A stretch of DNA of 64,000 nt. Source: Blastochloris viridis (lineage in GTDB: Bacteria; Pseudomonadota; Alphaproteobacteria; UBA2136; UBA6156). Below the pieces are notes generated by a model that made no database searches, was not told the DNA's origin, and saw nothing but the letters and a program-made list of their open reading frames with translations. The position numbers and the translations under genes were made by a program. Of the stretch, positions 8,212-16,460 are shown piece by piece (position 1 is the stretch's first letter; the number at the start of each line of letters is the position of its first letter). Location: contig VAFM01000002.1 in NCBI GenBank assembly GCA_005768725.1, forward strand, positions 62,001 to 126,000. The letters are read 5' to 3'.

Positions 8212-8847
8212 TCATACTTTCAAAATCGTTAACGCGTATTCCAGCACAGGCACGTACGGAGATATCTCGTACGGGTTCTGTGTCGGGCCGCGGTCATGCA
8301 CCAGCTGCAGAAGATGTATCAGGCTGCTATGCACGTTCTGCGGCAACCCGCCCGTGCATGGCACGGTCTTCACCTGCTGGCAGACAAGTCCCGCCGCCAT
8401 GACACGCCGATAGAGATCGATCGTCATGCCATAAGGGTCCGTGTTGGCCGAACCGATGCCGATCTCTCCGAGCGATGACGCCAGAGCCTGGCGCGCATGG
8501 TCAAGGCTCATCCGCAGATCACGCGGCACGTTACCGGAGGCATTCAGCATCGCCGAAGCATCAAGCGCCTCCCACAACAGGTCATGGGTGCCAATGACAA
8601 GAACCTCCGGCTTGCCAGCCAGCTCGCACAGAGCGTTCGGGCTGCCACAGACACGTTTGTCCACATTGTACGGGTCGGCCAGAAAAGCCGCCGTTACGCG
8701 CTTCACCTCATACGAGGTATCAAGGCTCCGCAGTTGCGTTTGGATGGTATCAAGCCGTCCCTGAAGTGCCCGGTTCTGGGAGACATTCAGGAAGGTCAGA
8801 AAGGCGGCAACGATAAGGCTGCCAATGACAAAGGAACGAAGACGCAT
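8212..8847 (-). CDS. Membrane-anchored protein of unknown function
   Basis: Protein of 211 residues with one N-terminal membrane segment (about residues 5 to 23) followed by a probable coiled coil (residues 25 to 50) and a soluble domain, presumably periplasmic. It has four cysteines in the soluble part (VCGSPNALCELAG and LVCQQVKTVPC). I do not recognise the family. It is divergent from the TPR/barrel gene at 9076, with 228 bp between them that contain no further gene. Confidence 0.65.
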   Translation of the reverse strand: MRLRSFVIGSLIVAAFLTFLNVSQNRALQGRLDTIQTQLRSLDTSYEVKRVTAAFLADPYNVDKRVCGSPNALCELAGKPEVLVIGTHDLLWEALDASAMLNASGNVPRDLRMSLDHARQALASSLGEIGIGSANTDPYGMTIDLYRRVMAAGLVCQQVKTVPCTGGLPQNVHSSLIHLLQLVHDRGPTQNPYEISPYVPVLEYALTILKV

Positions 8848-9075
8848 GGGTCTCTCCGGGGTACGAGGAAGTTTCAGACGCGAAAAAACAAGGTGTCATG
8901 CACATAATGTGGCGCAATGTGTACACCAAACTTTGCTACGCCGCAACTACAGCTATGTTTAAACTTCGCTGCCTAACCTTTGAATAGTTATGATTTTCTC
9001 ATCTTGCCGTACATCATCACACCATCTAACAACACATGAAGGATAACTAACCAACGCCACGCATAATAAAAACCC

Positions 9076-10344
9076 GTGTCCGCCACGTTTACCATTCTCA
9101 CCCTGCTCACGCTGACCTTTGCAGCTCTGACAGGACATGCCGAAAGCCCGCTCGGCATCATCGAGAATACCACCACCCACACCGACCTCTCCAATCCCCG
9201 CACCAACACTGCCCACGGCCTGAAGGCTCTGGATGAAGGGCTGACCACCGAAGCCATCGCGGCATTCGAGCGCGTGCTGGCGGTCGAACCCAATAATATG
9301 GCTGTCCGCACCGAGCTTGCCCGCGCCTACGCCCTGCTGGGAGATAACGCCGCCGCCGCACGGGAACTGGAAACCGTCGCCACCAGCCCGCAAACACCGG
9401 CTGGCATCAAAGATAATCTCCATTCCTACACCAGCCTGCTCACGCAAAGCCTGCGTGGCGGCCCACGCACCTATCGCGCTACGGCACAGATAGGCCTTGG
9501 TGCCGACAGCAACATCAACACCGCCACAAACTCCAGCTACATGGTGCTGCCCGCTCTCGCCGCCTTGGGGCCCGCCAAGCTGGATGATTCCGCCCAGACC
9601 AAATCCAGCCTCTATTCCGAAGCTTCGGCCAACCTCACCGTGCGCCAGCCGCTCTCACCCGCCTGGGCCGTCTATGCCGGCGCCGATGCCTCCCACAAAC
9701 AGGCCTTTGTCTCAAACGATTTCAACCAGTCCACCCTCAGTGCCGAAACCGGCGTACAGCACACCTCACCGGAAGGCCGCCGCCTTACCCTGGGCCTCAG
9801 CGCCCGCCAGTTCTGGTACGGCAACGAAAGCTACTCCCAAACCTACGCCGTCACCGGAAACTGGTTTCAACCCTTGGGCGTGCACACCGCCCTTAGCACC
9901 TACGCCAGCGCCGCACACAGTCAATACCCAGACCTTCCGGCACAGGATGCCGACCGCCTCACCCTCGGCTCCACCCTCCACGCGTACTACGGCAACCTTT
10001 CGGCATACGCAGGGCTCTATGGCGGTACCGAATCCGCCGAAGCCGACATCAATTCCCAGAATTTCCTCGGCACAACTCTGGGCGCCGAATACCTCCTCTT
10101 CCCCACCCTCTCCACCTATACCGAGGCCCGCTACGAACACCGCGATTACGAAGGTTACAACCCCACCTTCCTCACCACACGAGATGACAACCAGCTCGAC
10201 CTCTCCCTCGGTATGGCCTACGCCCTCTCCAGCCACTTCAGCCTTCGCCCCAGCATCGGCTACCGCTACGCCAACAGCAATATCCCCATGGCCGACTACA
10301 CCCGTTGGCAAACAATCATAGCCCTCCGGTACACACGCCCATGA
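9076..10344 (+). CDS. TPR and outer-membrane beta-barrel protein, SLAM/DUF560-like
   Basis: Exported protein of 422 residues. A signal peptide ends near TGHA. Residues 45 to 115 form a TPR-like helical part (LDEGLTTEAIAAFERVLAVE, then VRTELARAYALLGDNAAAA). From about residue 140 the sequence is rich in alternating strands, starting with AQIGLGADSNINTATN, and ends with an aromatic followed by charged residues (IALRYTRP), as in outer-membrane barrels. TPR plus barrel is the plan of surface lipoprotein assembly modulators (SLAM, DUF560), which deliver proteins to the cell surface. The start is GTG with no clear ribosome site. It overlaps the next gene by 4 bp. Confidence 0.65.
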   Translation: MSATFTILTLLTLTFAALTGHAESPLGIIENTTTHTDLSNPRTNTAHGLKALDEGLTTEAIAAFERVLAVEPNNMAVRTELARAYALLGDNAAAARELETVATSPQTPAGIKDNLHSYTSLLTQSLRGGPRTYRATAQIGLGADSNINTATNSSYMVLPALAALGPAKLDDSAQTKSSLYSEASANLTVRQPLSPAWAVYAGADASHKQAFVSNDFNQSTLSAETGVQHTSPEGRRLTLGLSARQFWYGNESYSQTYAVTGNWFQPLGVHTALSTYASAAHSQYPDLPAQDADRLTLGSTLHAYYGNLSAYAGLYGGTESAEADINSQNFLGTTLGAEYLLFPTLSTYTEARYEHRDYEGYNPTFLTTRDDNQLDLSLGMAYALSSHFSLRPSIGYRYANSNIPMADYTRWQTIIALRYTRP

Positions 10345-11885
10345 TCAAGCGTCTCGCCCTGCTTAGCTGCCTGTTGCCCGCCATTGCCTTCGCCGATTAT
10401 AAAGTCGCGTTCGGCGAGGCCGACCTCACACCGGAGGTGCCTCAGCACGTCACAGGCCCGCTGGTGCAACTGCAAAGCGCAGGCGGTACCACGCTCTCTT
10501 TCCAGCAGGGCAGCCGCTTTGTTATCGGCAAGGGCAACCGCATAACACTTCTTTCCGGCAATATGCGCGTCGGCCCGGCGGGCGGAGACATGCTGCTCCT
10601 CACCCTTCCGCAAGGCCCCGCCACTGTCGCACCGCTTACGGCCCTTACCATTACCGCCAGCGCCGCCCAGGCCAGCGGCAAGGTCTATCAGGGTCAAATC
10701 ACGGTATCCGATAAAACCTTCAACACCGGCCAAGGCTTTGTTCTCACCCGTAACGGTGCCGAGTCCACCTTTTCTCCTGCCCCCGCCGAAGCGCCGCAAC
10801 CCACCACCGTCACCACGCCACAGAATCAAATGCCCCAGCCGCAAACGCCTGCCGAAGAACAACCTCCTGCCCCTCAACCGGAAACCGAACAACCGCCCCA
10901 GTCCCAAGAGCCGGACGTCGTCACACCACAAGAACCTACCCCCGAACAACCGACCATCCCCACCACACCACAACCCGAGCCCGAACCACAACCCGAACCT
11001 CAGCCTGAGCCCGAAGTCCAAACCGAACCTCAACCGGAACCGCAAACACCGAGCGCTCCAGAACTTCTCGACAGCAACGTCACACTTAACAGCGCCGTCA
11101 TCGGGTTCTCGCGCAATATGTCGGAGGGCCTCACCGCGAACGCCACACAAACCAAACTGTTATTGGATAGTTTCAGCGACAACACCTTCGCCCCCAACAC
11201 GGTCATCACCAACCGTTTTGCTACCTCCACCCGCCTAATGCGCGGCACCTCACAGCTTGCCGAATGGGCTTCCAATGGCAATGTCGCCGGTATTGCCCGC
11301 TGGGTCGGCGGTAGCCAGATGGTCGTCAAAGGCTCGGCCGTCACCGAGCTTGCCAACAGCCACAGTACCGAAACCGAGAACGGCCCGCTCACCACACCAC
11401 ATTCGCTTCACATGGTCTGGGGCCAAACCGGTGTTGCCCCTACTCTCAACGGCACACTTAACTACACCCTCGCAGCTGCTACACAGCCAACCTATACCGA
11501 TGGCACCGCCTCCGATGGCGCCCACTTCACCGGCAATCTCAGTATTACGTTCGATAAAGGCTACAGCGGCGCCATCGGGCATTACAGTTTCAATGGCGAG
11601 GTCACCATGCCCGCATCCTCGCCCGAGGCCAACGCCACCACCTACACCCTAACAACAGCGAATACACCGGTACCCTTCAATGCTGCCGCGTTTACCAGTC
11701 CAGGAGACCTCCACGTGACCTCCACCCCTAACGCCACCGCCTGCCCCACAGGTAGCTGCACCGGCACGGTCAACATCGCGGGCTTCGGCAATGGCATGGG
11801 TACTGCTGGCGCACTCTACACCATCAACCCCACCGGCCCGGTCGGTATCGAAGGCGCTGCCCTCTTCACCGCCACCCCGCAATAA
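10341..11885 (+). CDS. FecR-like secreted or surface protein with proline-rich linker
   Basis: Exported protein of 514 residues. A signal peptide (MIKRLALLSCLLPAIAFA) leads to a FecR-like beta domain (about residues 20 to 140, with LSFQQGSRFVIGKGNRITLL). A linker of about 100 residues is dominated by Pro, Glu and Gln, including repeated PEPQ units. The C-terminal 260 residues are Gly/Thr/Asn-rich, beta-like (HFTGNLSITFDKGYSG, GTVNIAGFGNGMG), and contain a C-x4-C pair. Its ATG overlaps the upstream stop (ATGA), so the two are translationally coupled and the upstream protein may export it. No lipobox is seen. Confidence 0.6.
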   Translation: MIKRLALLSCLLPAIAFADYKVAFGEADLTPEVPQHVTGPLVQLQSAGGTTLSFQQGSRFVIGKGNRITLLSGNMRVGPAGGDMLLLTLPQGPATVAPLTALTITASAAQASGKVYQGQITVSDKTFNTGQGFVLTRNGAESTFSPAPAEAPQPTTVTTPQNQMPQPQTPAEEQPPAPQPETEQPPQSQEPDVVTPQEPTPEQPTIPTTPQPEPEPQPEPQPEPEVQTEPQPEPQTPSAPELLDSNVTLNSAVIGFSRNMSEGLTANATQTKLLLDSFSDNTFAPNTVITNRFATSTRLMRGTSQLAEWASNGNVAGIARWVGGSQMVVKGSAVTELANSHSTETENGPLTTPHSLHMVWGQTGVAPTLNGTLNYTLAAATQPTYTDGTASDGAHFTGNLSITFDKGYSGAIGHYSFNGEVTMPASSPEANATTYTLTTANTPVPFNAAAFTSPGDLHVTSTPNATACPTGSCTGTVNIAGFGNGMGTAGALYTINPTGPVGIEGAALFTATPQ

Positions 11886-11966
11886 ACGTGGCCCATTGGC
11901 CCCACACCTTCTGCAAACCGAAACCCCTAAACCCACAGCTCCTTCATCGTGTGCTTTAATACGGTC

Positions 11967-13130
11967 ATGAAAAGCGCATTCCGACTCTTCTTCACCACCG
12001 AAATGTCCGGCGGCCTCGCCCTCATGGCAGCCACTGCCGCGGCACTCATCGCTGCAAACTCGTTCTTTGCGCCTGCTTACATAGCCCTGCAGAATGCATC
12101 TCTTGCCGGACATACCTTGCAGCATTGGGTCAACGACGCGTTGATGGCAGTCTTCTTCCTGCTGGTGGGACTGGAGATCAAGCGCGAAGTCCTTCTCGGC
12201 AATCTCTCAACATGGCCGCAACGCGTGCTACCGGGGCTATGTGCACTGGGTGGTATGGTTGTACCGGCGATCATCTATGCTGTTTTCAACTGGAATTCAC
12301 CACATACCCTTGTCGGCTGGGCCATTCCCAGCGCAACCGATATCGCCTTCGCCCTCGGTATTCTCGCCCTTTTCGGCAAACGTATTCCGGTATCTCTCAA
12401 AGTCTTTCTCACAGCACTTGCGGTACTGGATGATCTCGGTGCCATCCTCGTTATCGCACTGTTCTATACCCCGCACGTAGCCCTCAATTATCTGCTGGCC
12501 GCAGCCGTCCTAACCATAGCTCTCATTCTTTTCAACCGCAGTAGCGTACGCCAACTCTGGCCTTATCTCGTTACAGGTGCGCTTCTCTGGTACTGTGTGT
12601 ATCAATCCGGTCTTCACGCCACATTGGCGGGTGTCGTGCTGGCGCTTACCATTCCCCTGCAAACCGAAGAAGGACATAACCCGCTGCTGACGCTGGAACA
12701 CGCGCTTCACCCATATGTTGCCTTCTTCATTCTGCCGGTCTTTGGTTTCATGAATGCGGGCCTCAACCTCTCCGGCCTCAGTCTGTCCAGCCTCACCCAC
12801 CCGGTAACGGCAGGTATTTTCTGGGGGCTGTTCCTCGGCAAACAACTTGGCATTGGCGCGTGTTATTACGTGGCAATCACATTCTTTAAAGCCAAAAAAC
12901 CAGAGTCCGCGCGTACCGCACAGCTCTATGCCGTAGCAGCTCTTTGCGGTGTTGGCTTTACCATGTCGCTGTTTATTGGAAATCTGTCGTTTACCAATGC
13001 CGAACTACAAAACGAAACTCGCCTCGGCATCCTGCTCGGCTCACTGGCTTCAGCCTTGTTGGCCTGCCTGATTCTCACTCTCACCAAACCTTCTCGAAAA
13101 CATCAGTTGCACAGCACATCCCGTGCATAA
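11967..13130 (+). CDS. nhaA: Na+/H+ antiporter NhaA
   Basis: Inner-membrane antiporter that expels sodium in exchange for protons; 387 residues, the usual length. Key motifs are present: LLVGLEIKREVLLG, the WAIPSATDIAFALG segment with the functional Asp near position 131, LTALAVLDDLGAILVIALF with the twin Asp of the ion site, and GKQLGI with the Lys of helix X. I chose ATG 11967 (MKSAFRLFF) over the in-frame ATG at 11949, because NhaA proteins begin close to this point. It stands alone, closed by an inverted repeat. Confidence 0.93.
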   Translation: MKSAFRLFFTTEMSGGLALMAATAAALIAANSFFAPAYIALQNASLAGHTLQHWVNDALMAVFFLLVGLEIKREVLLGNLSTWPQRVLPGLCALGGMVVPAIIYAVFNWNSPHTLVGWAIPSATDIAFALGILALFGKRIPVSLKVFLTALAVLDDLGAILVIALFYTPHVALNYLLAAAVLTIALILFNRSSVRQLWPYLVTGALLWYCVYQSGLHATLAGVVLALTIPLQTEEGHNPLLTLEHALHPYVAFFILPVFGFMNAGLNLSGLSLSSLTHPVTAGIFWGLFLGKQLGIGACYYVAITFFKAKKPESARTAQLYAVAALCGVGFTMSLFIGNLSFTNAELQNETRLGILLGSLASALLACLILTLTKPSRKHQLHSTSRA

Positions 13131-13132
13131 AA

Positions 13133-13153
13133 AAGGGAGGCTATGCCTCCCTT
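13133..13153. terminator. Bidirectional terminator between nhaA and the Gly-rich gene
   Basis: AAGGGAGGC pairs with GCCTCCCTT. On the minus strand it continues into TTTTTTATG, so it may mainly serve the convergent Gly-rich gene. Confidence 0.65.
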
Positions 13154-13165
13154 CGTCTAAGCTCT

Positions 13166-13690
13166 CTAACGAGAACCCGCACTACCCCCTGCGCTGCCAC
13201 TGGCACCTCCCGAGGCTCCCATGCTACCGGAACCGCTACCCGAGCCATTCACATTCGCCCCAACACCTGCTCCGACATTACCTGTCGCACCGGTATTGAT
13301 GCGCCCGCCGCTGCCGCCACGGGTATTCGTCGTGGCCTCACCGCGCACGTTTTCACTGTTACGGATGCTGCTGTAGCCAGACTGGATATCACCTGTCGCA
13401 TTCAAACGTCCGCTACCCGCATTCAAACCGGTACCGACATTTAGGCGGTCACGCTGTACATCGGCATTCAGCCCGGTGCCCAGGCGTACATTACCCCCGG
13501 TACCAACACTGTTGCCCGTGGTGCCGGCACCTACGTTCACACCGCTGCCCGTTCCGGTCGTCACACCCACACCGGTTCCGGTGGTTACACCACCGCCGGC
13601 GCCAATAGTGCCACCCACCTGCGCCATCGCAGCAGGTGCCATCAGTGCCGTTGCAAAAGCAAAAGCCATAATCGTTCTGGTCGTTTTCAT
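13166..13690 (-). CDS. Exported glycine-rich low-complexity protein
   Basis: Protein of 174 residues with a clear signal peptide (MKTTRTIMAFAFATALM, cleavage near AMA|QVGG). The mature part is almost only Gly, Thr, Ser, Asn, Ala and Val, in loose repeats such as TGTGVGVTTGTGSGVNVGAG and LNVGTGLNAGSGRLNATG; the C-terminus is Gly/Ser/Ala only. It has no cysteine. Such proteins can be surface or matrix components, but no function is implied here. ATG 13690 is preceded by GAGGAGAAC. Two more small exported or membrane proteins follow upstream on the same strand. Confidence 0.7.
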   Translation of the reverse strand: MKTTRTIMAFAFATALMAPAAMAQVGGTIGAGGGVTTGTGVGVTTGTGSGVNVGAGTTGNSVGTGGNVRLGTGLNADVQRDRLNVGTGLNAGSGRLNATGDIQSGYSSIRNSENVRGEATTNTRGGSGGRINTGATGNVGAGVGANVNGSGSGSGSMGASGGASGSAGGSAGSR

Positions 13691-13728
13691 CGTTCCGTTC
13701 TCCTCTTGTTTCGTTTCAGGAACAGTCG

Positions 13729-13935
13729 TTACAGCTTGGTCCAAACCACGCCGTAATCCTTATAAACTTTAGCACCCTCGGTCACACTGCCGGTGTCTTG
13801 GGCCTGTACCATCGTTTGCTCTTCAATCGGAGCCTCCGCTTCCGGGGCACTGGCGTATAAAATCGCCCCCGTCAGTAAAGCCGGTCCCATCATCGCTCCA
13901 ACACTAAATCCAACTGTCTTGATCATAGCCTTCAT
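13729..13935 (-). CDS. Small membrane-anchored protein, unknown function
   Basis: A 68-residue protein with a single hydrophobic N-terminal helix (IKTVGFSVGAMMGPALLTGA) and an acidic/polar tail ending YKDYGVVWTKL. No family recognised. The ribosome site is weak. It lies 38 bp upstream of the Gly-rich gene on the same strand and could be cotranscribed with it. Confidence 0.5.
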   Translation of the reverse strand: MKAMIKTVGFSVGAMMGPALLTGAILYASAPEAEAPIEEQTMVQAQDTGSVTEGAKVYKDYGVVWTKL

Positions 13936-14039
13936 TCCCGCATGTTTCGGTTTTCAATCATCATCTGGGGGATAGTTATCGGCATAACGACGCAACAACG
14001 GATACAGTTCCCGCGGCCTGAAAAGAAGTAAGATGCAGG

Positions 14040-14068
14040 AAAAGGCCTTCCCCATGCGAAGGCCTTTT
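14040..14068 (-). terminator. Orphan terminator-like hairpin
   Basis: AAAAGGCCTTC with GAAGGCCTTTT is a perfect 11 bp stem. The stem itself gives U-rich flanks on both strands. It lies between two small minus-strand genes, downstream of another terminator, with no credible CDS in between, so it could end an unannotated short transcript. The 13936-14210 interval holds only this and the next hairpin. Confidence 0.6.
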
Positions 14069-14161
14069 GAAAGTCCGAGGCCCCACACGTGCTCCCTGAA
14101 TATCGGCGGGGTCTCTGTACCTGAAACGTCCTGCGCCCAAACATCCCTGCGCACAAAACAG

Positions 14162-14197
14162 AAAAAAACGGGGAGCCATACCCAGCTCCCCGTTTTG
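14162..14197 (-). terminator. Intrinsic terminator of the 14211-14492 gene
   Basis: On the minus strand, AAAACGGGGAGCTGGG leads into GCTCCCCGTTTT followed by more T residues. Strong stem and T-run, 14 bp after the stop codon. Confidence 0.88.
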
Positions 14198-14210
14198 CAC
14201 AAAGTTGCCT

Positions 14211-14492
14211 TTATCGGCGTGTATCACCGGTGCTAGCGGGTTCCCGCATCAGCATGGCATCCGGCATGTCGCTCCGGCTCACAGGAACAGAGCTGGAGAT
14301 GGTCGATGTCGGACTACCTGCCACATGGTAACGCGGGTCATTTTTGTCCGCCGAATGGGTGCTTCGGTTCATCCCGTTCGTGCTATCCCGCATGGTTTGT
14401 GCCTCTGGTGCCAGGGCAATCATCAGGCCACCTATGGTAAGGGCGGCCGCCCCGAACACACCTAACTTCAAGTTGTACGTACGTTGTTTCAT
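14211..14492 (-). CDS. Small exported or membrane-anchored protein
   Basis: Protein of 93 residues with one N-terminal hydrophobic helix (LGVFGAAALTIGGLMIAL) and a polar Ser/Thr/Asp-rich tail. No family recognised. There are two possible ATG codons; I chose the second (14492), because GGAGG lies 8 nt before it but only 2 to 3 nt before the first. It has its own terminator. Its plan resembles the 13729-13935 protein: one anchor plus a disordered tail. Confidence 0.6.
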   Translation of the reverse strand: MKQRTYNLKLGVFGAAALTIGGLMIALAPEAQTMRDSTNGMNRSTHSADKNDPRYHVAGSPTSTISSSVPVSRSDMPDAMLMREPASTGDTRR

Positions 14493-14672
14493 AATCATGT
14501 CCTCCTTCCGTACACGCCGCTAACGGGTGGGGTATAGGGGTGTTCCTCAAACAAACTCCTCACCACCTCCCTGTAACAACACGGTAAGTAAGTTTACTGC
14601 CTAAAAACCATGCGTTTGAATTCCGCACAAAATACACTTGCCGCCGCCAGCGTACCCGTTTAAGGTGGGCTC

Positions 14673-16460
14673 ATGTCGACTCTTCAACCTGCCGAAACCG
14701 CGCCCAAACCTGCCCCGCGCCGCTGGACGCCGGACGAAGAGGCCGCGCTAACCACCGAATTCAAATCCGGCCTGCCGATCGCCCAGATCGCCAGCATGCA
14801 CGAGCGTACGGTCGGCGCCATCACGGCCCGCTTGCAACTGATGGACCTCATCAGCTACGGCCCCTATTCCGTTCTTATCAACGCGCCGGAAGACGCCACC
14901 GATGCCACGGCACTCAGCCAGTCTGGCCAACCATGGACCGAACCGGACACCGCCCGCCTGATCGTCGCACACCATACCGGCGGCACGGCCGAAGCCATTA
15001 CCGCACTGGCTGAAGAAATGGGCCGCACCCCGCGCAGCTTGGCCCTGAAGATCGTCAACCTCGGTCTGGTCACCCCTACTCTTAACCCGAATCCCAATCC
15101 GGCCCCGCGCCCGGAACCCAAGCCCAAAGCCACCAAAGCGCCCGTTCCGGTCAGCAAACCCACCGCCGGCAAATCCATTAAAATTTCCGTCACGCCGGAG
15201 TTCCAGACCGCCTGGAACACCATTCAGGACGACGAAAACCTACTCATTCTGGGCAGCGCCGGTACCGGTAAAAGTACCTTCCTCAAATGGCTGCGCAAGC
15301 AGTTGGAGAATCCCAAATCCGGCAAAGCCTCCTACGCCGTACTGGCACCCACCGGCATGGCCGCACTCAACGTCGGCGGACAAACCATCCATAGCTTCTT
15401 CGGTTTAAAGCGGGAGACCATGCAAGGCGGCGACCCGTGGCACAAGCCGCGTAACGCCAAGGTCTTCAGCAGCCTCAAGGTATTGGTCATCGACGAGATC
15501 TCCATGGTCCGCGCCGATATCTTCGACACCATCGACCGCTTCCTGCGCAAATACGGCCCCAGCTCCAAACTGCCCTTTGGCGGCGTGCAAATGGTACTGA
15601 TGGGCGACCTTTGCCAGCTTCCCCCCGTCCTGCGTTCCGACGAAGCCGCCTACTTCAGCACTTTCTACCAAACCCCCTTCTTCTTCAGCTCCCACGCGTG
15701 GGAGAACGGCAATTTCGGCATCGTGCAATTCACGCACATCTTCCGCCAGACCGACCTGCCGTTCATCGATATTCTCAACAAGGTGCGCTACGGCCAAACC
15801 AACTCCCAATTGCTGGCCACGCTGAATGAGCGCCTCACCGATAGCCCCCCTACCGGCGCCGTCGTCCTCGCCTCGCGCAACCGCACGGTAGAAGAAATCA
15901 ACGCAAAGAACCTCGAATCGCTTAAAACCCCGATTCATAAATACGAAGCCGACACCCTCGGCGATATCGACCCCAACAGCTTCACGACACCGCAAGAGCT
16001 TATCCTCAAGGTCGGCGCACGTGTGATGTTTACCCGTAACGACCCCAACCAGCGCTGGGTCAACGGCTCGCTGGGCGAAGTCATCCACTGCGGCAAAAGC
16101 ACAGTCACGGTGAAGATGCCGGACGGCGAAACCCATATTGTCGAAGCCACCAAATGGGAAGCCACCAAATACCGCGTGGACGAAACCACTAACACGCTTA
16201 CACCCACGGTAGCCGGTACGTTCACGCAAATTCCGCTCACACTGGCCTGGGCTCTCACCATCCACAAGGCGCAAGGCCAAACCCTGCCGCACTGCGTGAT
16301 AGACCTGTCCGACGGCGGCACCTTCGCCGAAGGCCAGCTTTATGTCGCCCTCTCCCGCGCCCGTAGCTTAGAAAGCGTCCACCTCACCGCCCCCATCCAG
16401 GCCCGCCACATCAAAACCAACCCGGCAGTCCTCAGCTTCTACCAGCACCTGCTGGCTTAA
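14673..16460 (+). CDS. Pif1-like superfamily 1 DNA helicase with SANT-like N-terminus
   Basis: ATP-dependent helicase of 595 residues, probably a 5'-3' DNA helicase of the Pif1/RecD-like SF1B group. Two SANT/Myb-like modules lie at about residues 16 to 58 (RRWTPDEEAAL to RLQLMDL) and 86 to 131 (QPWTEPDTARL to LGLV), then a Pro/Lys-rich linker. The motor has Walker A GSAGTGKST (194-202), Walker B VIDEISM (272-278), GDLCQLPP (311-318), TIHKAQGQTL and GQLYVALSRAR near the C-terminus. ATG 14673 is preceded by AAGGTGG. Eukaryotic Pif1 acts on G-quadruplex and stalled forks; the bacterial role is unproven. Confidence 0.85.
   Translation: MSTLQPAETAPKPAPRRWTPDEEAALTTEFKSGLPIAQIASMHERTVGAITARLQLMDLISYGPYSVLINAPEDATDATALSQSGQPWTEPDTARLIVAHHTGGTAEAITALAEEMGRTPRSLALKIVNLGLVTPTLNPNPNPAPRPEPKPKATKAPVPVSKPTAGKSIKISVTPEFQTAWNTIQDDENLLILGSAGTGKSTFLKWLRKQLENPKSGKASYAVLAPTGMAALNVGGQTIHSFFGLKRETMQGGDPWHKPRNAKVFSSLKVLVIDEISMVRADIFDTIDRFLRKYGPSSKLPFGGVQMVLMGDLCQLPPVLRSDEAAYFSTFYQTPFFFSSHAWENGNFGIVQFTHIFRQTDLPFIDILNKVRYGQTNSQLLATLNERLTDSPPTGAVVLASRNRTVEEINAKNLESLKTPIHKYEADTLGDIDPNSFTTPQELILKVGARVMFTRNDPNQRWVNGSLGEVIHCGKSTVTVKMPDGETHIVEATKWEATKYRVDETTNTLTPTVAGTFTQIPLTLAWALTIHKAQGQTLPHCVIDLSDGGTFAEGQLYVALSRARSLESVHLTAPIQARHIKTNPAVLSFYQHLLA

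Noticed and set aside
10305..10340. Upstream extension of the FecR-like gene
   Set aside because: It would overlap the barrel gene deeply and add residues before a clear signal peptide; ATGA coupling at 10341 is a better start.
13932..14227. Minus-strand frames of 74 to 83 codons
   Set aside because: They run through two terminator hairpins and have no ribosome site or recognisable protein features.
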